Below, piece by piece: positions 16,791 through 25,584 of a DNA stretch of 64,000 nucleotides. Positions within the stretch are counted from its first letter, which is position 1. Each line of letters opens with the position of its first letter. The stretch comes from Falsiruegeria litorea R37. GTDB taxonomy: Bacteria; Pseudomonadota; Alphaproteobacteria; Rhodobacterales; Rhodobacteraceae. The position numbers and the translations under genes are program-made. The stretch is from contig NZ_FWFO01000002.1 of NCBI RefSeq assembly GCF_900172225.1, positions 372,001 to 436,000 of the forward strand, written 5' to 3'. Under the pieces are notes generated by a model. That model ran no database searches. It saw nothing but the letters and a program-made list of their open reading frames with translations, and was not told the origin of the DNA.

Positions 16791-18749
16791 TTACAGAAGA
16801 TCGGGCGGTGTTGCCTCGGTCGAAAGGGCTTTTGTTACATCTACCAGGCTTTCGACGCTGGTACGCTTGTCGCCCAGACGCCGAACCGACACGGTGCGCT
16901 CTTCAACTTCGCGGTGACCAACGGCCAGAATGACCGGCACTTTGCCGACCGAATGCTCGCGGACCTTGTAGTTGATCTTTTCGTTGCGGATGTCGGCCTC
17001 GGCCCGGACACCCGCCGCGCGCAGGGTTTCGACCACCTCGTTCACATAATCATCCGCCTCGGATGTGATCGAGGCGACAACCACCTGACGCGGGGCCAGC
17101 CAGAACGGCAGCTTGCCGGCGTGCTCTTCGATCAGGATCCCTATGAAACGCTCGAACGACCCCAGGCAGGCGCGGTGCAGCATATAGGGGCGGTGTTTTG
17201 ACCCGTCCGCACCGATGAAATTCGCATCCAAGCGTTCGGGCAGGTTGGAATCAACCTGCAGGGTGCCACACTGCCAGTTCCGGCCGATTGCGTCGGTCAG
17301 AGTGAACTCAAGCTTTGGTCCATAAAATGCGCCTTCGCCTTCGAGGATCTCATAGTCATAGCCCGCAGCCTTGCAGGCCTCACCCAGAGCTTTTTCCAGG
17401 AAGTCCCAGCTTTCGTCCGACCCGATCCGCTGTTCGGGGCGGGTGGACAGTTTGATGGTCCAGTCGTGAAAGCCCAGGTCGGCATAGACCTTGGACAGGA
17501 AGGCGATGAACTTGGCGGTTTCTGGCTCGATCTGATCCTCGGCACAGAAGATGTGGCCATCGTCCTGCGTGAACCCACGCACCCGCATGATGCCGTGCAG
17601 GGCGCCCGAGGGTTCATAGCGCGCGCAGGATCCGAACTCGGCCATGCGCAGCGGCAGGTCGCGATAGGACTTCAGGCCCTGATTAAACACTTGAACGTGG
17701 CAGGGGCAGTTCATCGGTTTCAGCGCATTGATCGCCTTTTCACGGGCATGTTCCTCGTCCACTTCGACGATGAACATGTTTTCCTGGTACTTGTCCCAGT
17801 GGCCCGAGGCCTCCCACAGTTTGCGGTCGACGACTTGCGGGGTGTTCACCTCGACATAGCCGTCACGCTCCTGCATCCGGCGCATGTAGTCCTGCAGTGT
17901 GGTGTAGATCTTCCAGCCATTGGGATGCCAGAACACCTGACCGGGGGCCTCTTCCTGCATGTGATACAGGTTCATTTCGCGGCCCAGCTTGCGGTGATCG
18001 CGTTTGGCGGCCTCTTCCAGCATGTGCAGGTGGGCTTTGAGCTTTTCCTTGCCGGTGAAGGCCACGCCATAGATGCGCTGCAACATCGCGCGATCACTGT
18101 CGCCACGCCAATAGGCGCCCGCAATGCTCATCAGCTTGAAGGCGTCGCCCGGCACTTGGCCGGTGTGTTGCAGGTGCGGCCCGCGGCACAGGTCCTGCCA
18201 GTCGCCGTGCCAGTACATGCGCAGCGGCTCGTCCCCCGGAATGGCGTCGATCAGCTCGACCTTATAGGGCTCGTTGTTCTCGGTGTAGAAATCGATCGCG
18301 CGCTGGCGGTCCCACACTTCGGTGGTCACGGCGTCACGCTTGTTGATGATTTCCTTCATCTTTTTTTCGATCTGCCCGAGGTCTTCGGGGGTGAACGGCT
18401 CGGCGCGGTCAAAGTCGTAATACCAGCCGTTATCGATCACCGGGCCGATGGTGACCTTGGTGTCGGGCCAGATTTCCTGCACCGCGCGCGCCATGATATG
18501 CGCCAGATCATGGCGGATCAGCTCGTTGGCCTGATTCTCATCCTTCATGGTGTGAATGGCGATCTGCGCGTCGGCGTCGATGGGCCATTGCAGGTCCCAA
18601 TGCTGACCGTTCACAGTGGCCGAGATGGCCTTTTTCGCCAAAGAGGTGGAGATGTCGGCAGCCACTTGTGCGGGTGTTACACCAGCATCAAAGGAACGTG
18701 CATTGCCATCCGGAAAGGTGAGAGAGACGGATTTTGAATCCAGGGCCAT
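16791..18749 (-). CDS. thrS: Threonine--tRNA ligase
   Basis: A 652-residue class II synthetase charging tRNA-Thr. Domains in order: TGS-like domain (about 1-65), the editing SAD domain (about 66-240, with [11 protein letters not shown] and CRGPHLQHT), the catalytic core (about 270-540, with [10 protein letters not shown] and [18 protein letters not shown]) and the anticodon-binding domain (WLAPRQVVV onward). The zinc-ligand cysteine is in NCPCH. Length matches the bacterial enzyme. The ATG at 18749 follows GAGGAG; a slightly earlier start has no ribosome site. Confidence 0.96.
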   Translation of the reverse strand: MALDSKSVSLTFPDGNARSFDAGVTPAQVAADISTSLAKKAISATVNGQHWDLQWPIDADAQIAIHTMKDENQANELIRHDLAHIMARAVQEIWPDTKVTIGPVIDNGWYYDFDRAEPFTPEDLGQIEKKMKEIINKRDAVTTEVWDRQRAIDFYTENNEPYKVELIDAIPGDEPLRMYWHGDWQDLCRGPHLQHTGQVPGDAFKLMSIAGAYWRGDSDRAMLQRIYGVAFTGKEKLKAHLHMLEEAAKRDHRKLGREMNLYHMQEEAPGQVFWHPNGWKIYTTLQDYMRRMQERDGYVEVNTPQVVDRKLWEASGHWDKYQENMFIVEVDEEHAREKAINALKPMNCPCHVQVFNQGLKSYRDLPLRMAEFGSCARYEPSGALHGIMRVRGFTQDDGHIFCAEDQIEPETAKFIAFLSKVYADLGFHDWTIKLSTRPEQRIGSDESWDFLEKALGEACKAAGYDYEILEGEGAFYGPKLEFTLTDAIGRNWQCGTLQVDSNLPERLDANFIGADGSKHRPYMLHRACLGSFERFIGILIEEHAGKLPFWLAPRQVVVASITSEADDYVNEVVETLRAAGVRAEADIRNEKINYKVREHSVGKVPVILAVGHREVEERTVSVRRLGDKRTSVESLVDVTKALSTEATPPDLL

Positions 18750-18850
18750 ATTGGCTCTCCTCGTCGATTTGGCGCCCACTGAACGCCCGGTTGCGGGTTA
18801 TGATGTAGCGCTCAAATGGCAAGGTCTGGTGCTTGTGTCAAGAGTGGGAG

Positions 18851-18903
18851 CGAGGGGCTCCACCCCTCGCGCTCCCCGGAGTATTTGGAAAAAGGTGAAG
18901 AAG
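18851..18903 (+). repeat. Dispersed intergenic repeat, family 2, copy a
   Basis: A CGAGGGG/CCCCTCG hairpin is followed by GCTCCCCGGAGTATTTGG and AAAGGTGAAGAAGG. The same layout (G-rich hairpin, CGCGC, CCCCGG, TATTT, AAG-GAAGA) occurs in reverse orientation at 41230-41292. Such elements are common between genes in Roseobacter-type genomes. Confidence 0.55.
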
Positions 18904-18958
18904 GAATTGCGGACATTTTGGGGGCGTGCATGATGTCGGAAGACCAAATGAGGGCACT

Positions 18959-19711
18959 ATGGCTGCAACAAATTTTCTGGACACGGCGACAGGACGAAAG
19001 CTCGCGTATCACAAAACCGACGGGCAGGGGCCGACCGTGGTGTTTCTGGGCGGACTGAAATCGGACATGGAGGGCACCAAGGCGGTGCATCTCGAGGCTT
19101 GGTGCCGCGCGCGTGGACAGGCGTTCTTGCGGTTCGATTATTCCGGGCACGGTGAAAGTTCAGGCATCTTTGACGAAGGCTGCATCGGTGATTGGCACGA
19201 GGATACATTGGCTGCGGTCGATGCGCTGACCGAGGGGCCATTGATCGTTGTGGGGTCGTCCATGGGGGGCTGGCAGGCGTTGCTATTTGCGCGCGCGCGG
19301 CCCGAGCGGATTGCGGGTATGGTGACCGTCGCCGCCGCACCTGATTTCACCGAAGACGGTTGGTGGGCAGGCTTTGACGACGCGCAGCGACGGATGCTCG
19401 AGGCCGAAGGGCAGGTGGCTTTGCCGTCGGATTACATGGAGCCCTACATTGTCACCAAACGCATGATCGAGGATGGGCGTCAGCGGTTGGTCTTGCGTTC
19501 GCCATTGGTGATGCCGTTCCCGGTGCGCTGTCTGCAAGGCACGGCGGATACGGCCGTGTCGACCGAAACCGCGCTCAAACTGCTGGAGCATGCGACCTGC
19601 GATGACATGCGGCTGTTGCTGGTCAAGGATGCTGACCATCGGTTCTCGGACGGGCCGTGTCTGGGGTTGATCGAACAGGCGGTTCAGGACGTGATGGCGG
19701 CCACGGCATGA
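18959..19711 (+). CDS. Alpha/beta hydrolase (ABHD10-like serine hydrolase)
   Basis: A 250-residue cytosolic alpha/beta hydrolase. The nucleophile elbow is GSSMGGW; preceding it FLGGLKSDMEGTKA and FDYSGHGESSG form the oxyanion region, and the acid and base are probably in LQGTADTAV and DADHRFSD. The layout resembles human ABHD10 and bacterial short serine thioesterase/esterase relatives; substrate unknown. ATG at 18959 follows GAGGG. It begins a run of five overlapping genes; its stop shares ATGA with the next start. Confidence 0.82.
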   Translation: MAATNFLDTATGRKLAYHKTDGQGPTVVFLGGLKSDMEGTKAVHLEAWCRARGQAFLRFDYSGHGESSGIFDEGCIGDWHEDTLAAVDALTEGPLIVVGSSMGGWQALLFARARPERIAGMVTVAAAPDFTEDGWWAGFDDAQRRMLEAEGQVALPSDYMEPYIVTKRMIEDGRQRLVLRSPLVMPFPVRCLQGTADTAVSTETALKLLEHATCDDMRLLLVKDADHRFSDGPCLGLIEQAVQDVMAATA

Positions 19712-20700
19712 GAGCGTTGGGAAAGCTCTTGGGGCGTCTGCTTCTGATTTTGGTGGTTGTGGGTGCGGGACTGTGGATTTTTGGTCCGCGTGAAGAGGTG
19801 AACCTGAACCCGACGTTTGAGCCGCGCAAGTTTGGCGAAGGGGTGCAGGTCTATTTCGAAAGCATCGAATCCAGCTTTGATGACATCGTGCCAGGCACCG
19901 AAAAGCGGGTGATCTGGCAAGAGGGCGCGAAAGAGCAGCGCACGCAGTATTCTGTTCTCTATATCCATGGGTTCTCTGCCTCGTCCGAGGAAATTCGTCC
20001 GGTGCCCGATAGGATTGCTGACGCCTTGGGCGCCAATCTGGTTTACACCCGCCTGCAGGGACATGGTCGCGGCAGCGACGCCATGGTGGAAGGCACAGCA
20101 GTGGGCTGGATGCAGGATACCGCCGAAGCGCTGTCTGCAGCGCGTGCCGTGGGCGACAAGGTCGTGGTGATCAGCACCTCAACCGGGGGCACTTTGGCGG
20201 CTGCGGCAGCACTTGATCCCAATCTTTCGGCGGATGTTGCCGCGATGATCTTTGTCTCACCCAACTTTGGTGTCAATGCGCCCATGGCGTGGATTCCGGG
20301 TTTGCCCGGGGCCCGCATCTGGTTGCCGCCACTGATGGGGGGAACACGCAACCCGCCCACCGGACATGAGGCTAAAGACATGTATTGGAGTACGAACTAC
20401 TCGTGGGAAGCCGTGGTGCCGCTGACCGCACTGCTACAAGAGGTTGTGGTGCAGGATTTCAGCGCAGCAAAGGTTCCGGCGCTGTTTCGATTTTCGGATG
20501 ACGACAAGGTCGTGCGATCCGACCTTTCCCGTCAGATCGCTGCTCAGTGGGGTGGTGCGGTTGAATTACAACCTGTCACAGTTGGCCCCGGCGACGATCC
20601 TTCTGCGCATGTCATCGCGGGGGACATCGAATCTCCCGGTTTGACTGACCAAACCGTGCAGGACACGCTGGCTTGGCTGAAATCGCTGGGGATCGAGTGA
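19708..20700 (+). CDS. Membrane-anchored alpha/beta hydrolase
   Basis: A 330-residue hydrolase with an N-terminal signal anchor (LGRLLLILVVVGAGLWIFG, residues about 8-26), so the catalytic domain is probably periplasmic. Motifs: LYIHGFSASSEE for the oxyanion hole, LQGHGRGSDAM, the nucleophile serine in STSTGGTLA, and a candidate Asp in FSDDDKVV and His in DDPSAHV. The serine elbow differs from the strict GxSxG pattern (S-T-S-T-G). Carboxylesterase-type activity is likely but unproven. It overlaps its neighbours by 4 bp and 1 bp. Confidence 0.82.
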   Translation: MRALGKLLGRLLLILVVVGAGLWIFGPREEVNLNPTFEPRKFGEGVQVYFESIESSFDDIVPGTEKRVIWQEGAKEQRTQYSVLYIHGFSASSEEIRPVPDRIADALGANLVYTRLQGHGRGSDAMVEGTAVGWMQDTAEALSAARAVGDKVVVISTSTGGTLAAAAALDPNLSADVAAMIFVSPNFGVNAPMAWIPGLPGARIWLPPLMGGTRNPPTGHEAKDMYWSTNYSWEAVVPLTALLQEVVVQDFSAAKVPALFRFSDDDKVVRSDLSRQIAAQWGGAVELQPVTVGPGDDPSAHVIAGDIESPGLTDQTVQDTLAWLKSLGIE

Positions 20701-21125
20701 TGGAACAGCGCGTCAGCTTGATCACTCTTGGTGTGCGCAACCCTGCCCGCGCTGCCACCTTCTATGAGACGTTGGGGTGGCAAAGGGTCGACAGCCCTGA
20801 CGGTGTCATCGCCTTTGACCTGATCGGACAGGTGCTGGGGCTCTATCCGCTAGAAGCTCTGGCAGACGAGATCGGTTTGGCCGTGGATACTCTGGGGCAG
20901 GGCGCCATCACGCTCAGCTACAATTGCCGAACCAAGAGTGACGTGGCCGAGGTTCTGATCGCAGCAGAGGGGGCGGGCGCCGAGGTCCTGAAACCGGCAC
21001 AAGATGTGTTCTGGGGCGGACATCACGGCTATTTTCGCGCGCCAGACGGGACGATTTGGGAGGTTGCACACAACCCGTTCTCAGGCCTGCGCGACGATGG
21101 GGCCTTTTGCTGGAACGGGTACTAG
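20700..21125 (+). CDS. VOC-family protein
   Basis: A 141-residue glyoxalase/bleomycin-resistance-fold protein. It opens RVSLITLGVRNPARAATFYETLGW, typical of the first beta-alpha module, and closes with YFRAPDGTIWEVAHNP, the usual end of the second. No substrate can be assigned. The usual metal-binding histidine at the start of strand 1 is not obvious, so it may not be a metal-dependent enzyme. Start codon overlaps the upstream stop (TGATG); the next gene begins 3 bp after its stop. Confidence 0.85.
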   Translation: MEQRVSLITLGVRNPARAATFYETLGWQRVDSPDGVIAFDLIGQVLGLYPLEALADEIGLAVDTLGQGAITLSYNCRTKSDVAEVLIAAEGAGAEVLKPAQDVFWGGHHGYFRAPDGTIWEVAHNPFSGLRDDGAFCWNGY

Positions 21126-21127
21126 GT

Positions 21128-22024
21128 ATGGAATGGGTCGCACCGGTCTGTGAATATGTGATCGCGCGATTACCCAAAGATGAGCGCGGTGGGGCCAACG
21201 ACTATGCCATGACGGCCTGGCAATTCGGCTGCAGGTTGCTTGAGGCCTGCGGCTATGCCCAGGAACGGCCATGGGGTGCGGCTTTGATCGCGCCGCCACA
21301 GGTGCCCGAGCGCTTGCCGATACTGGAGGACATTGCCACGGTCGTTCTGACGATCGCAAGTCAGACCAATGAACGAGGCTGGAGACAGGCAGACGGGATG
21401 CCGGTGCCTGGGCGTCCCATCCGCGCCGCGGGGGCCGAGTGGACGGTGGTTAAGCCGACCCCCACCAAGGTTCCGCCTCCCACGGTTGGTGCCGGGCGCG
21501 GCTTCGGGCCCGCCTGGTTCAGCGACGAGGTGCAAGAGATTCTCGAGCTTTTGGGAATGGTTCAAGCCGGAGCGTGGACTGAACAAGCGCACCCTGTTCT
21601 TCTACGAATACAGCCAGATGCATGGGCGATGAACATCCCCGAAACTGACGTGTTCGGGGCCGCATTTGACGCGTGTTTGGCGACAATGCCGGAGGATGTG
21701 AAACAAGCTATCGTGGCTATTTCTCACCCTGCGCCAGAGGATTGGGTTGAGGACAAGATCAAAACCCATTTTGCGGGGCACGAAGCTCGGGCGGCTGAAG
21801 CCCGCCTTCACGGTGTTGAACTTCAAGCACCTGATGCGGCAGTGATGCGCCGCAATCTGCGAGCTGGTTGGCCCAGATTGCAGACCCATGACGTCGAAAG
21901 TCTGTTCTACGCGCGCTGGCGGTTATCGCTTGGCTGGGATCCCAAGGTGGCAAAACTGTTACCGCTGTTCCACGACCGGCTCGCCAATCAGATGGTCAAG
22001 GCGGTGATCGAGGAGATGACCTGA
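21128..22024 (+). CDS. Protein of unknown function
   Basis: A 298-residue soluble protein that I do not recognise. The N-terminal part begins EWVAPVCEYVIARLPKDE; the middle (about residues 85-130) is rich in proline and glycine and probably a loop; the C-terminal part is helical with several tryptophans and ends MVKAVIEEM. No signal peptide, membrane segment or known catalytic motif is visible. It starts 3 bp after the VOC gene and overlaps the next gene by one base, so it belongs to the same operon. Confidence 0.7.
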   Translation: MEWVAPVCEYVIARLPKDERGGANDYAMTAWQFGCRLLEACGYAQERPWGAALIAPPQVPERLPILEDIATVVLTIASQTNERGWRQADGMPVPGRPIRAAGAEWTVVKPTPTKVPPPTVGAGRGFGPAWFSDEVQEILELLGMVQAGAWTEQAHPVLLRIQPDAWAMNIPETDVFGAAFDACLATMPEDVKQAIVAISHPAPEDWVEDKIKTHFAGHEARAAEARLHGVELQAPDAAVMRRNLRAGWPRLQTHDVESLFYARWRLSLGWDPKVAKLLPLFHDRLANQMVKAVIEEMT

Positions 22025-22656
22025 TGCGCAAGCCCGGCAGCATGTGGAGCCTTGAGACGCTGGGGCGCGTGCGCCTGTCGCGGCATTTCTTCATGCGGGA
22101 TTTTCTGTACTCGGAGATTGGGAGTTTCCACCAGAAACAGAATATCCCAGAAAACCCTGATCTGGCGATCGAAACGGGGCGGTTGTTTTGTGAGACGCTC
22201 ATGGACCCGTTGGAGGAGACCTTTGGCCGGATCGCTGTGCGTTCGGGGTATCGCTCTCCCTCGCTCAATCAGTTCGGCAATGACATGAAGCTCAACTGCG
22301 CGCGAAATACGCATCCGTTGGAGTGCCATATCTGGGACCGGGGCATGGGCGATGACCGCATCGCGGGGGCCTCGGTTGTGATTCCCTGGTTTGCCGATCA
22401 ATACGATCAAGGTCGGGATTGGCGTGATTTGGCGTGGTGGATGCACGATCATCTGGACTATTCCGAGATTTGGTTCTTTCCCAAACTCTGCGCTTTCAAC
22501 CTGGTGTGGCGCCCCAATCCTTTGCGTCGGATCGACAGCTACATCGCACCGCGTGGTCGCTTGTTGATTGCTGGCGAAGAGCCGGAAGAAGGGCCGTCGC
22601 AGAGAAGGGCGCGCTATGCGGATTTCCCGTCGTTCCGTGGCATCCGATATCCGTGA
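22024..22656 (+). CDS. Protein of unknown function with peptidase M15-like motif
   Basis: A 210-residue protein with no signal peptide. The segment IAVRSGYRSPSLNQFGN resembles the SGYRSP..N motif of zinc D-Ala-D-Ala (M15) peptidases, and later HIWDRG and HDHLDYSEIWFFP contain candidate metal-binding His/Asp residues, but the canonical HxxGxAxD is not present. It could be a divergent or non-catalytic member; confidence in that is low. The start codon overlaps the upstream stop (TGATG), making this the last gene of the five-gene cassette. Confidence 0.68.
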   Translation: MRKPGSMWSLETLGRVRLSRHFFMRDFLYSEIGSFHQKQNIPENPDLAIETGRLFCETLMDPLEETFGRIAVRSGYRSPSLNQFGNDMKLNCARNTHPLECHIWDRGMGDDRIAGASVVIPWFADQYDQGRDWRDLAWWMHDHLDYSEIWFFPKLCAFNLVWRPNPLRRIDSYIAPRGRLLIAGEEPEEGPSQRRARYADFPSFRGIRYP

Positions 22657-22754
22657 CGTCGCCCTTGCCCGGTGCTGCAAGGTTGGGCATTCTGCAGACA
22701 AAACAGACGGATGAGGGCAGGCAGTGAGACAGTCTAAGGTTAAGGTGGTGGGCC

Positions 22755-23456
22755 ATGGTTGAACCGCTTGTCCTGTTGCCGGGCATGATGTGTGATGCGC
22801 GGCTGTATGCCCATCAGTTGCTGACTCTGGGGCGTGATCGGGCCGTCATGGTGGCGCCGATCCATCTGGGGGAGCGGGTGGAAGAAATCGCCTCGGGCCT
22901 TTTGGATCAACTGCCGCAACGGTTCGCGCTGGCGGGATTAAGCATGGGCGGTATCATCGCGATGGAGATATATCGCCGTGCGCCCGACCGTGTCACCCGG
23001 CTGTGTTTGATGGATACGGATGTGCAGGCCGATACGCCGGTGATTGCGGCCGCGCGTGAACCAATGATTGTCGGGGCCAAGGCGGGACGGTTGGACGAGG
23101 TTCTGCGCCAAGCTATGCAGCCCGAGTATCTGGCTCCGAATGCCAACAGAATGCAGACCTTGGAACAAGTGTACGCTATGGGGCGCGATATGGGGGCTGA
23201 GGCCTTTGTGCGCCAATCACGAGCGCTGCAGCGCCGACCAGATCAACAGGGGACACTGCGCAAGATCAAGGTACCCACGTTGGTCCTGTGTGGTGCTCAT
23301 GACGCGTTGACGCCGGTCAAGCGTCACACATTTATGGCAGAGTTGATCCCCGGCGCTGAGTTGCAAGTGATTGATAATGCAGGTCACTTACCAACACTTG
23401 AGACACCCGATATTGTCACACGGGTTTTGTTGACCTGGTTGCAGCGAAGTCAGTAA
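22755..23456 (+). CDS. Alpha/beta hydrolase
   Basis: A 233-residue cytosolic hydrolase. It opens LVLLPGMMCDARLY, has the nucleophile motif GLSMGG near residue 61, the acidic residue in LCGAHDALTP and the catalytic histidine in VIDNAGHLPTLE, so the triad is complete. The group includes menaquinone-pathway-like and homoserine-transacetylase-like esterases without fixed substrates. It lies about 100 bp after the cassette and probably has its own promoter; a family 1 hairpin repeat follows at once. Confidence 0.86.
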   Translation: MVEPLVLLPGMMCDARLYAHQLLTLGRDRAVMVAPIHLGERVEEIASGLLDQLPQRFALAGLSMGGIIAMEIYRRAPDRVTRLCLMDTDVQADTPVIAAAREPMIVGAKAGRLDEVLRQAMQPEYLAPNANRMQTLEQVYAMGRDMGAEAFVRQSRALQRRPDQQGTLRKIKVPTLVLCGAHDALTPVKRHTFMAELIPGAELQVIDNAGHLPTLETPDIVTRVLLTWLQRSQ

Positions 23457-23458
23457 GT

Positions 23459-23571
23459 CGGGGGTGCTCCCGCCCGTCGTCAATGTTTCTGGCGAAACAT
23501 CTCCTCCCGTTGGGCCAGGCTCACGCGGGCTTTGCCCGCGTGAGCCTGGCCCCCTGCCGTCCGCAGGACGC
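23459..23571 (+). repeat. Dispersed hairpin repeat, family 1, copy A
   Basis: A conserved head (CTCCCGCCCGTCG ... CCTCCCGTTGGGCC) leads to a perfect 19-pair stem (23512-23530 with 23534-23552, TTT loop) and a tail GCCGTCCGCAGGACGC. Head and tail recur at 63165-63283, and the head at 28781-28868 and 48260-48440, but each copy has a different stem sequence. Confidence 0.7.
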
Positions 23572-23610
23572 AAGGCCGACAGGCCGCGCAGTGTGCAGGC
23601 TTTGATGGTG

Positions 23611-24183
23611 TCAGATGTAAAGAGCTTTGCGCTCAGCTTTGTCGATGACGCGGGGCTCTACCACAGGCGCACCACTGTCAGCATCAAAGAACGGCGTGTT
23701 TTTCCACCGTCCCGACAGGCGCGATGCCGCCATGCGCTTGATCAGAGGCCATGCGGAGCGATAGGCGGACTCGTGCTTTCGACTGCCATCTGCTGCAGGA
23801 ACGAACCCTTTTGAAACCACTGGTCCCAGACTGCCTGGATCATCAAAGCGCTGGGCGTTCATTCCGGCAAAGGGTGTTTTGGCAGATTTCAATGTGGTGC
23901 AAATCGGCGTGTTGCAGCAGTTTGCATACCAGCGAAACATGCCATTGGGGCTGAGGCGGATAGCCGCCAGATGCTCGGTCCCTTGGTCGATGACCACGGT
24001 CTCGGGGCTGAGTTGAAAGATATCGACAGGGCCGGGCGCTGGGTCGGGTTGCTGGAAAAAGCGTTCGCTGGCCCGGCAATCAGCACAGTAGCAGACCACA
24101 TGCGTACCTGCCCGTACGCCGTTGGCTGTGACGTGCCCTTTGAGCGCACCACAGCCGCACGAAAAGCCCAAAGGGGCCGTCAT
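23611..24183 (-). CDS. DUF6151 family, GFA-like zinc protein
   Basis: A 190-residue protein with the cysteine layout of glutathione-dependent formaldehyde-activating (GFA) relatives: CGCG near residues 9-12, CYCADCRAS near 31-39 and CCNTPIC near 88-94, forming two probable zinc sites. It matches the DUF6151 family in outline; no activity is established. Its ATG lies two bases beyond the phaZ stop, so it is cotranscribed with phaZ. Confidence 0.8.
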   Translation of the reverse strand: MTAPLGFSCGCGALKGHVTANGVRAGTHVVCYCADCRASERFFQQPDPAPGPVDIFQLSPETVVIDQGTEHLAAIRLSPNGMFRWYANCCNTPICTTLKSAKTPFAGMNAQRFDDPGSLGPVVSKGFVPAADGSRKHESAYRSAWPLIKRMAASRLSGRWKNTPFFDADSGAPVVEPRVIDKAERKALYI

Positions 24184-24185
24184 GA

Positions 24186-25472
24186 TCAGGCAGCCGTGTT
24201 CTTGTTGGCCGCTTTCGGAGCCGCCTTGCGCGTCGGTGTGCGCTTGGCGTTGGCGTTCATGAAATCGATGACCAGCGGACGGATGTTGTCTCGCCAGCTG
24301 CGGCCCGCAAAAATACCATAGTGACCGGCACCCGGCTCAACGTGGCTTGCTTTTTTGCTGTCCGGCAGCCCAGTGCACAAGTCCAATGCTGCAATGCACT
24401 GACCGGGGGCAGAAATGTCATCATTTGCGCCTTCGACGGTCTTCACCGCAACATTGGTGATCTTGCCCATATCGACCTTGTGGCCATTCACCACAAACTC
24501 GTTCTTGGCAATCTCGCGGTTCTTGAACACGCGCTCGACGGTCGACAGGTAGAATTCGGCAGGCATATCCATGACGGCCAGGTATTCATCATAGAAGCGG
24601 TTGTGAGCATCGTGATCCGACGCTTCCCCGCGCATGACGCGCTGGATCTGGTCCGAGAACGCTTTGGAGTGACGTTCGGCATTCATCGACATGAAGGATG
24701 TCAGCTGCAACAGGCCCGGATAGACCATGCGGCCCACGCCTTTGTACTTAAAGCCAACACGCTGGATCATCGTCTCTTCGAGCTGGCCCATGGTCACGCG
24801 ACGGCCAAAATCGGTCACTTCCGTGGGGGTTGCGTCCGGGTCAACAGGGCCGCCGATCAGGGTCAGCGACAGGGGCTGTGCATCCGGATCCTGTTCAGCA
24901 AGATAGGCGGTCGCCGCCAGTGTCAGCGGCGCTGGCTGGCATACGGCGATCACATGGGTATCGGGACCCATTTCGCGCATGAAATCAACCAGATACTGGG
25001 TATAGTCCTCGACATCGAATTTGCCGGCCGACACCGGGATGTCGCGCGCATTATGCCAATCGGTGACATATACCTCGCAATTGACGATCAGGCTTTTGAC
25101 CGTGGACCGCAGCAGGGTGGCATAGTGCCCGGACATCGGCGCCACCAGCAAGACCTTGCGGGGCTGTTCTTCGCGTCCGTTCACCTTGAAATGCACCAGA
25201 TCGCCAAAGGGGCGTTCCACCACCGATGCGATGTCGACCAGGTGGTCTTTTCCGTCTTCGCAGGTGAAGGTGCGGATACCCCAATCGGGTTTGACGACCA
25301 TGCGCTGATACGTACGTTCCGTCACTTCGCCCCAGGCTGCCATCCAGTTCAACGCAGGGTTTGGCATCATGGAAAAGACCGGGTACGATGCTAATGAGTT
25401 CGCCGATGCGCCAAGCCATTGGTTGGTGTTGCGCATGGTCTCCATGAAGTCGTAGGTCAACATATAGCGCAT
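24186..25472 (-). CDS. phaZ: Intracellular polyhydroxyalkanoate depolymerase
   Basis: A 428-residue PhaZ-type depolymerase that mobilises stored polyhydroxybutyrate on granules. As in the Ralstonia-type intracellular enzymes the nucleophile is a cysteine, in the motif VCQPA (Cys178), with an aspartate in NDDISAPGQ and histidine in PGAGHYG completing the triad. No signal peptide, agreeing with an intracellular location. The C-terminus is lysine/alanine-rich. The ATG at 25472 has GGAG nine bases upstream; a start 14 codons earlier lacks support. It diverges from phaC across a 112-bp region with a PhaR-type site. Confidence 0.93.
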   Translation of the reverse strand: MRYMLTYDFMETMRNTNQWLGASANSLASYPVFSMMPNPALNWMAAWGEVTERTYQRMVVKPDWGIRTFTCEDGKDHLVDIASVVERPFGDLVHFKVNGREEQPRKVLLVAPMSGHYATLLRSTVKSLIVNCEVYVTDWHNARDIPVSAGKFDVEDYTQYLVDFMREMGPDTHVIAVCQPAPLTLAATAYLAEQDPDAQPLSLTLIGGPVDPDATPTEVTDFGRRVTMGQLEETMIQRVGFKYKGVGRMVYPGLLQLTSFMSMNAERHSKAFSDQIQRVMRGEASDHDAHNRFYDEYLAVMDMPAEFYLSTVERVFKNREIAKNEFVVNGHKVDMGKITNVAVKTVEGANDDISAPGQCIAALDLCTGLPDSKKASHVEPGAGHYGIFAGRSWRDNIRPLVIDFMNANAKRTPTRKAAPKAANKNTAA

Positions 25473-25549
25473 AAATGGGTCTCCTAATTGATAGCACCGA
25501 ACAGTTCGGACCATTCGTCGCTTTGTCCCCGCAAACCCACGACGTTATT

Positions 25550-25560
25550 CTGCATAGCAG
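25550..25560. promoter_or_regulatory. PhaR-type operator between phaZ and phaC
   Basis: CTGC-ATA-GCAG fits the CTGC-N3-GCAG site reported for the PHA regulator PhaR in Rhodobacter and Paracoccus. It ends 24 bp before the phaC start and 78 bp before the phaZ start, so it could affect both promoters. Confidence 0.6.
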
Positions 25561-25584
25561 CGAGATTAAGAGGGTTTCCTTAAA

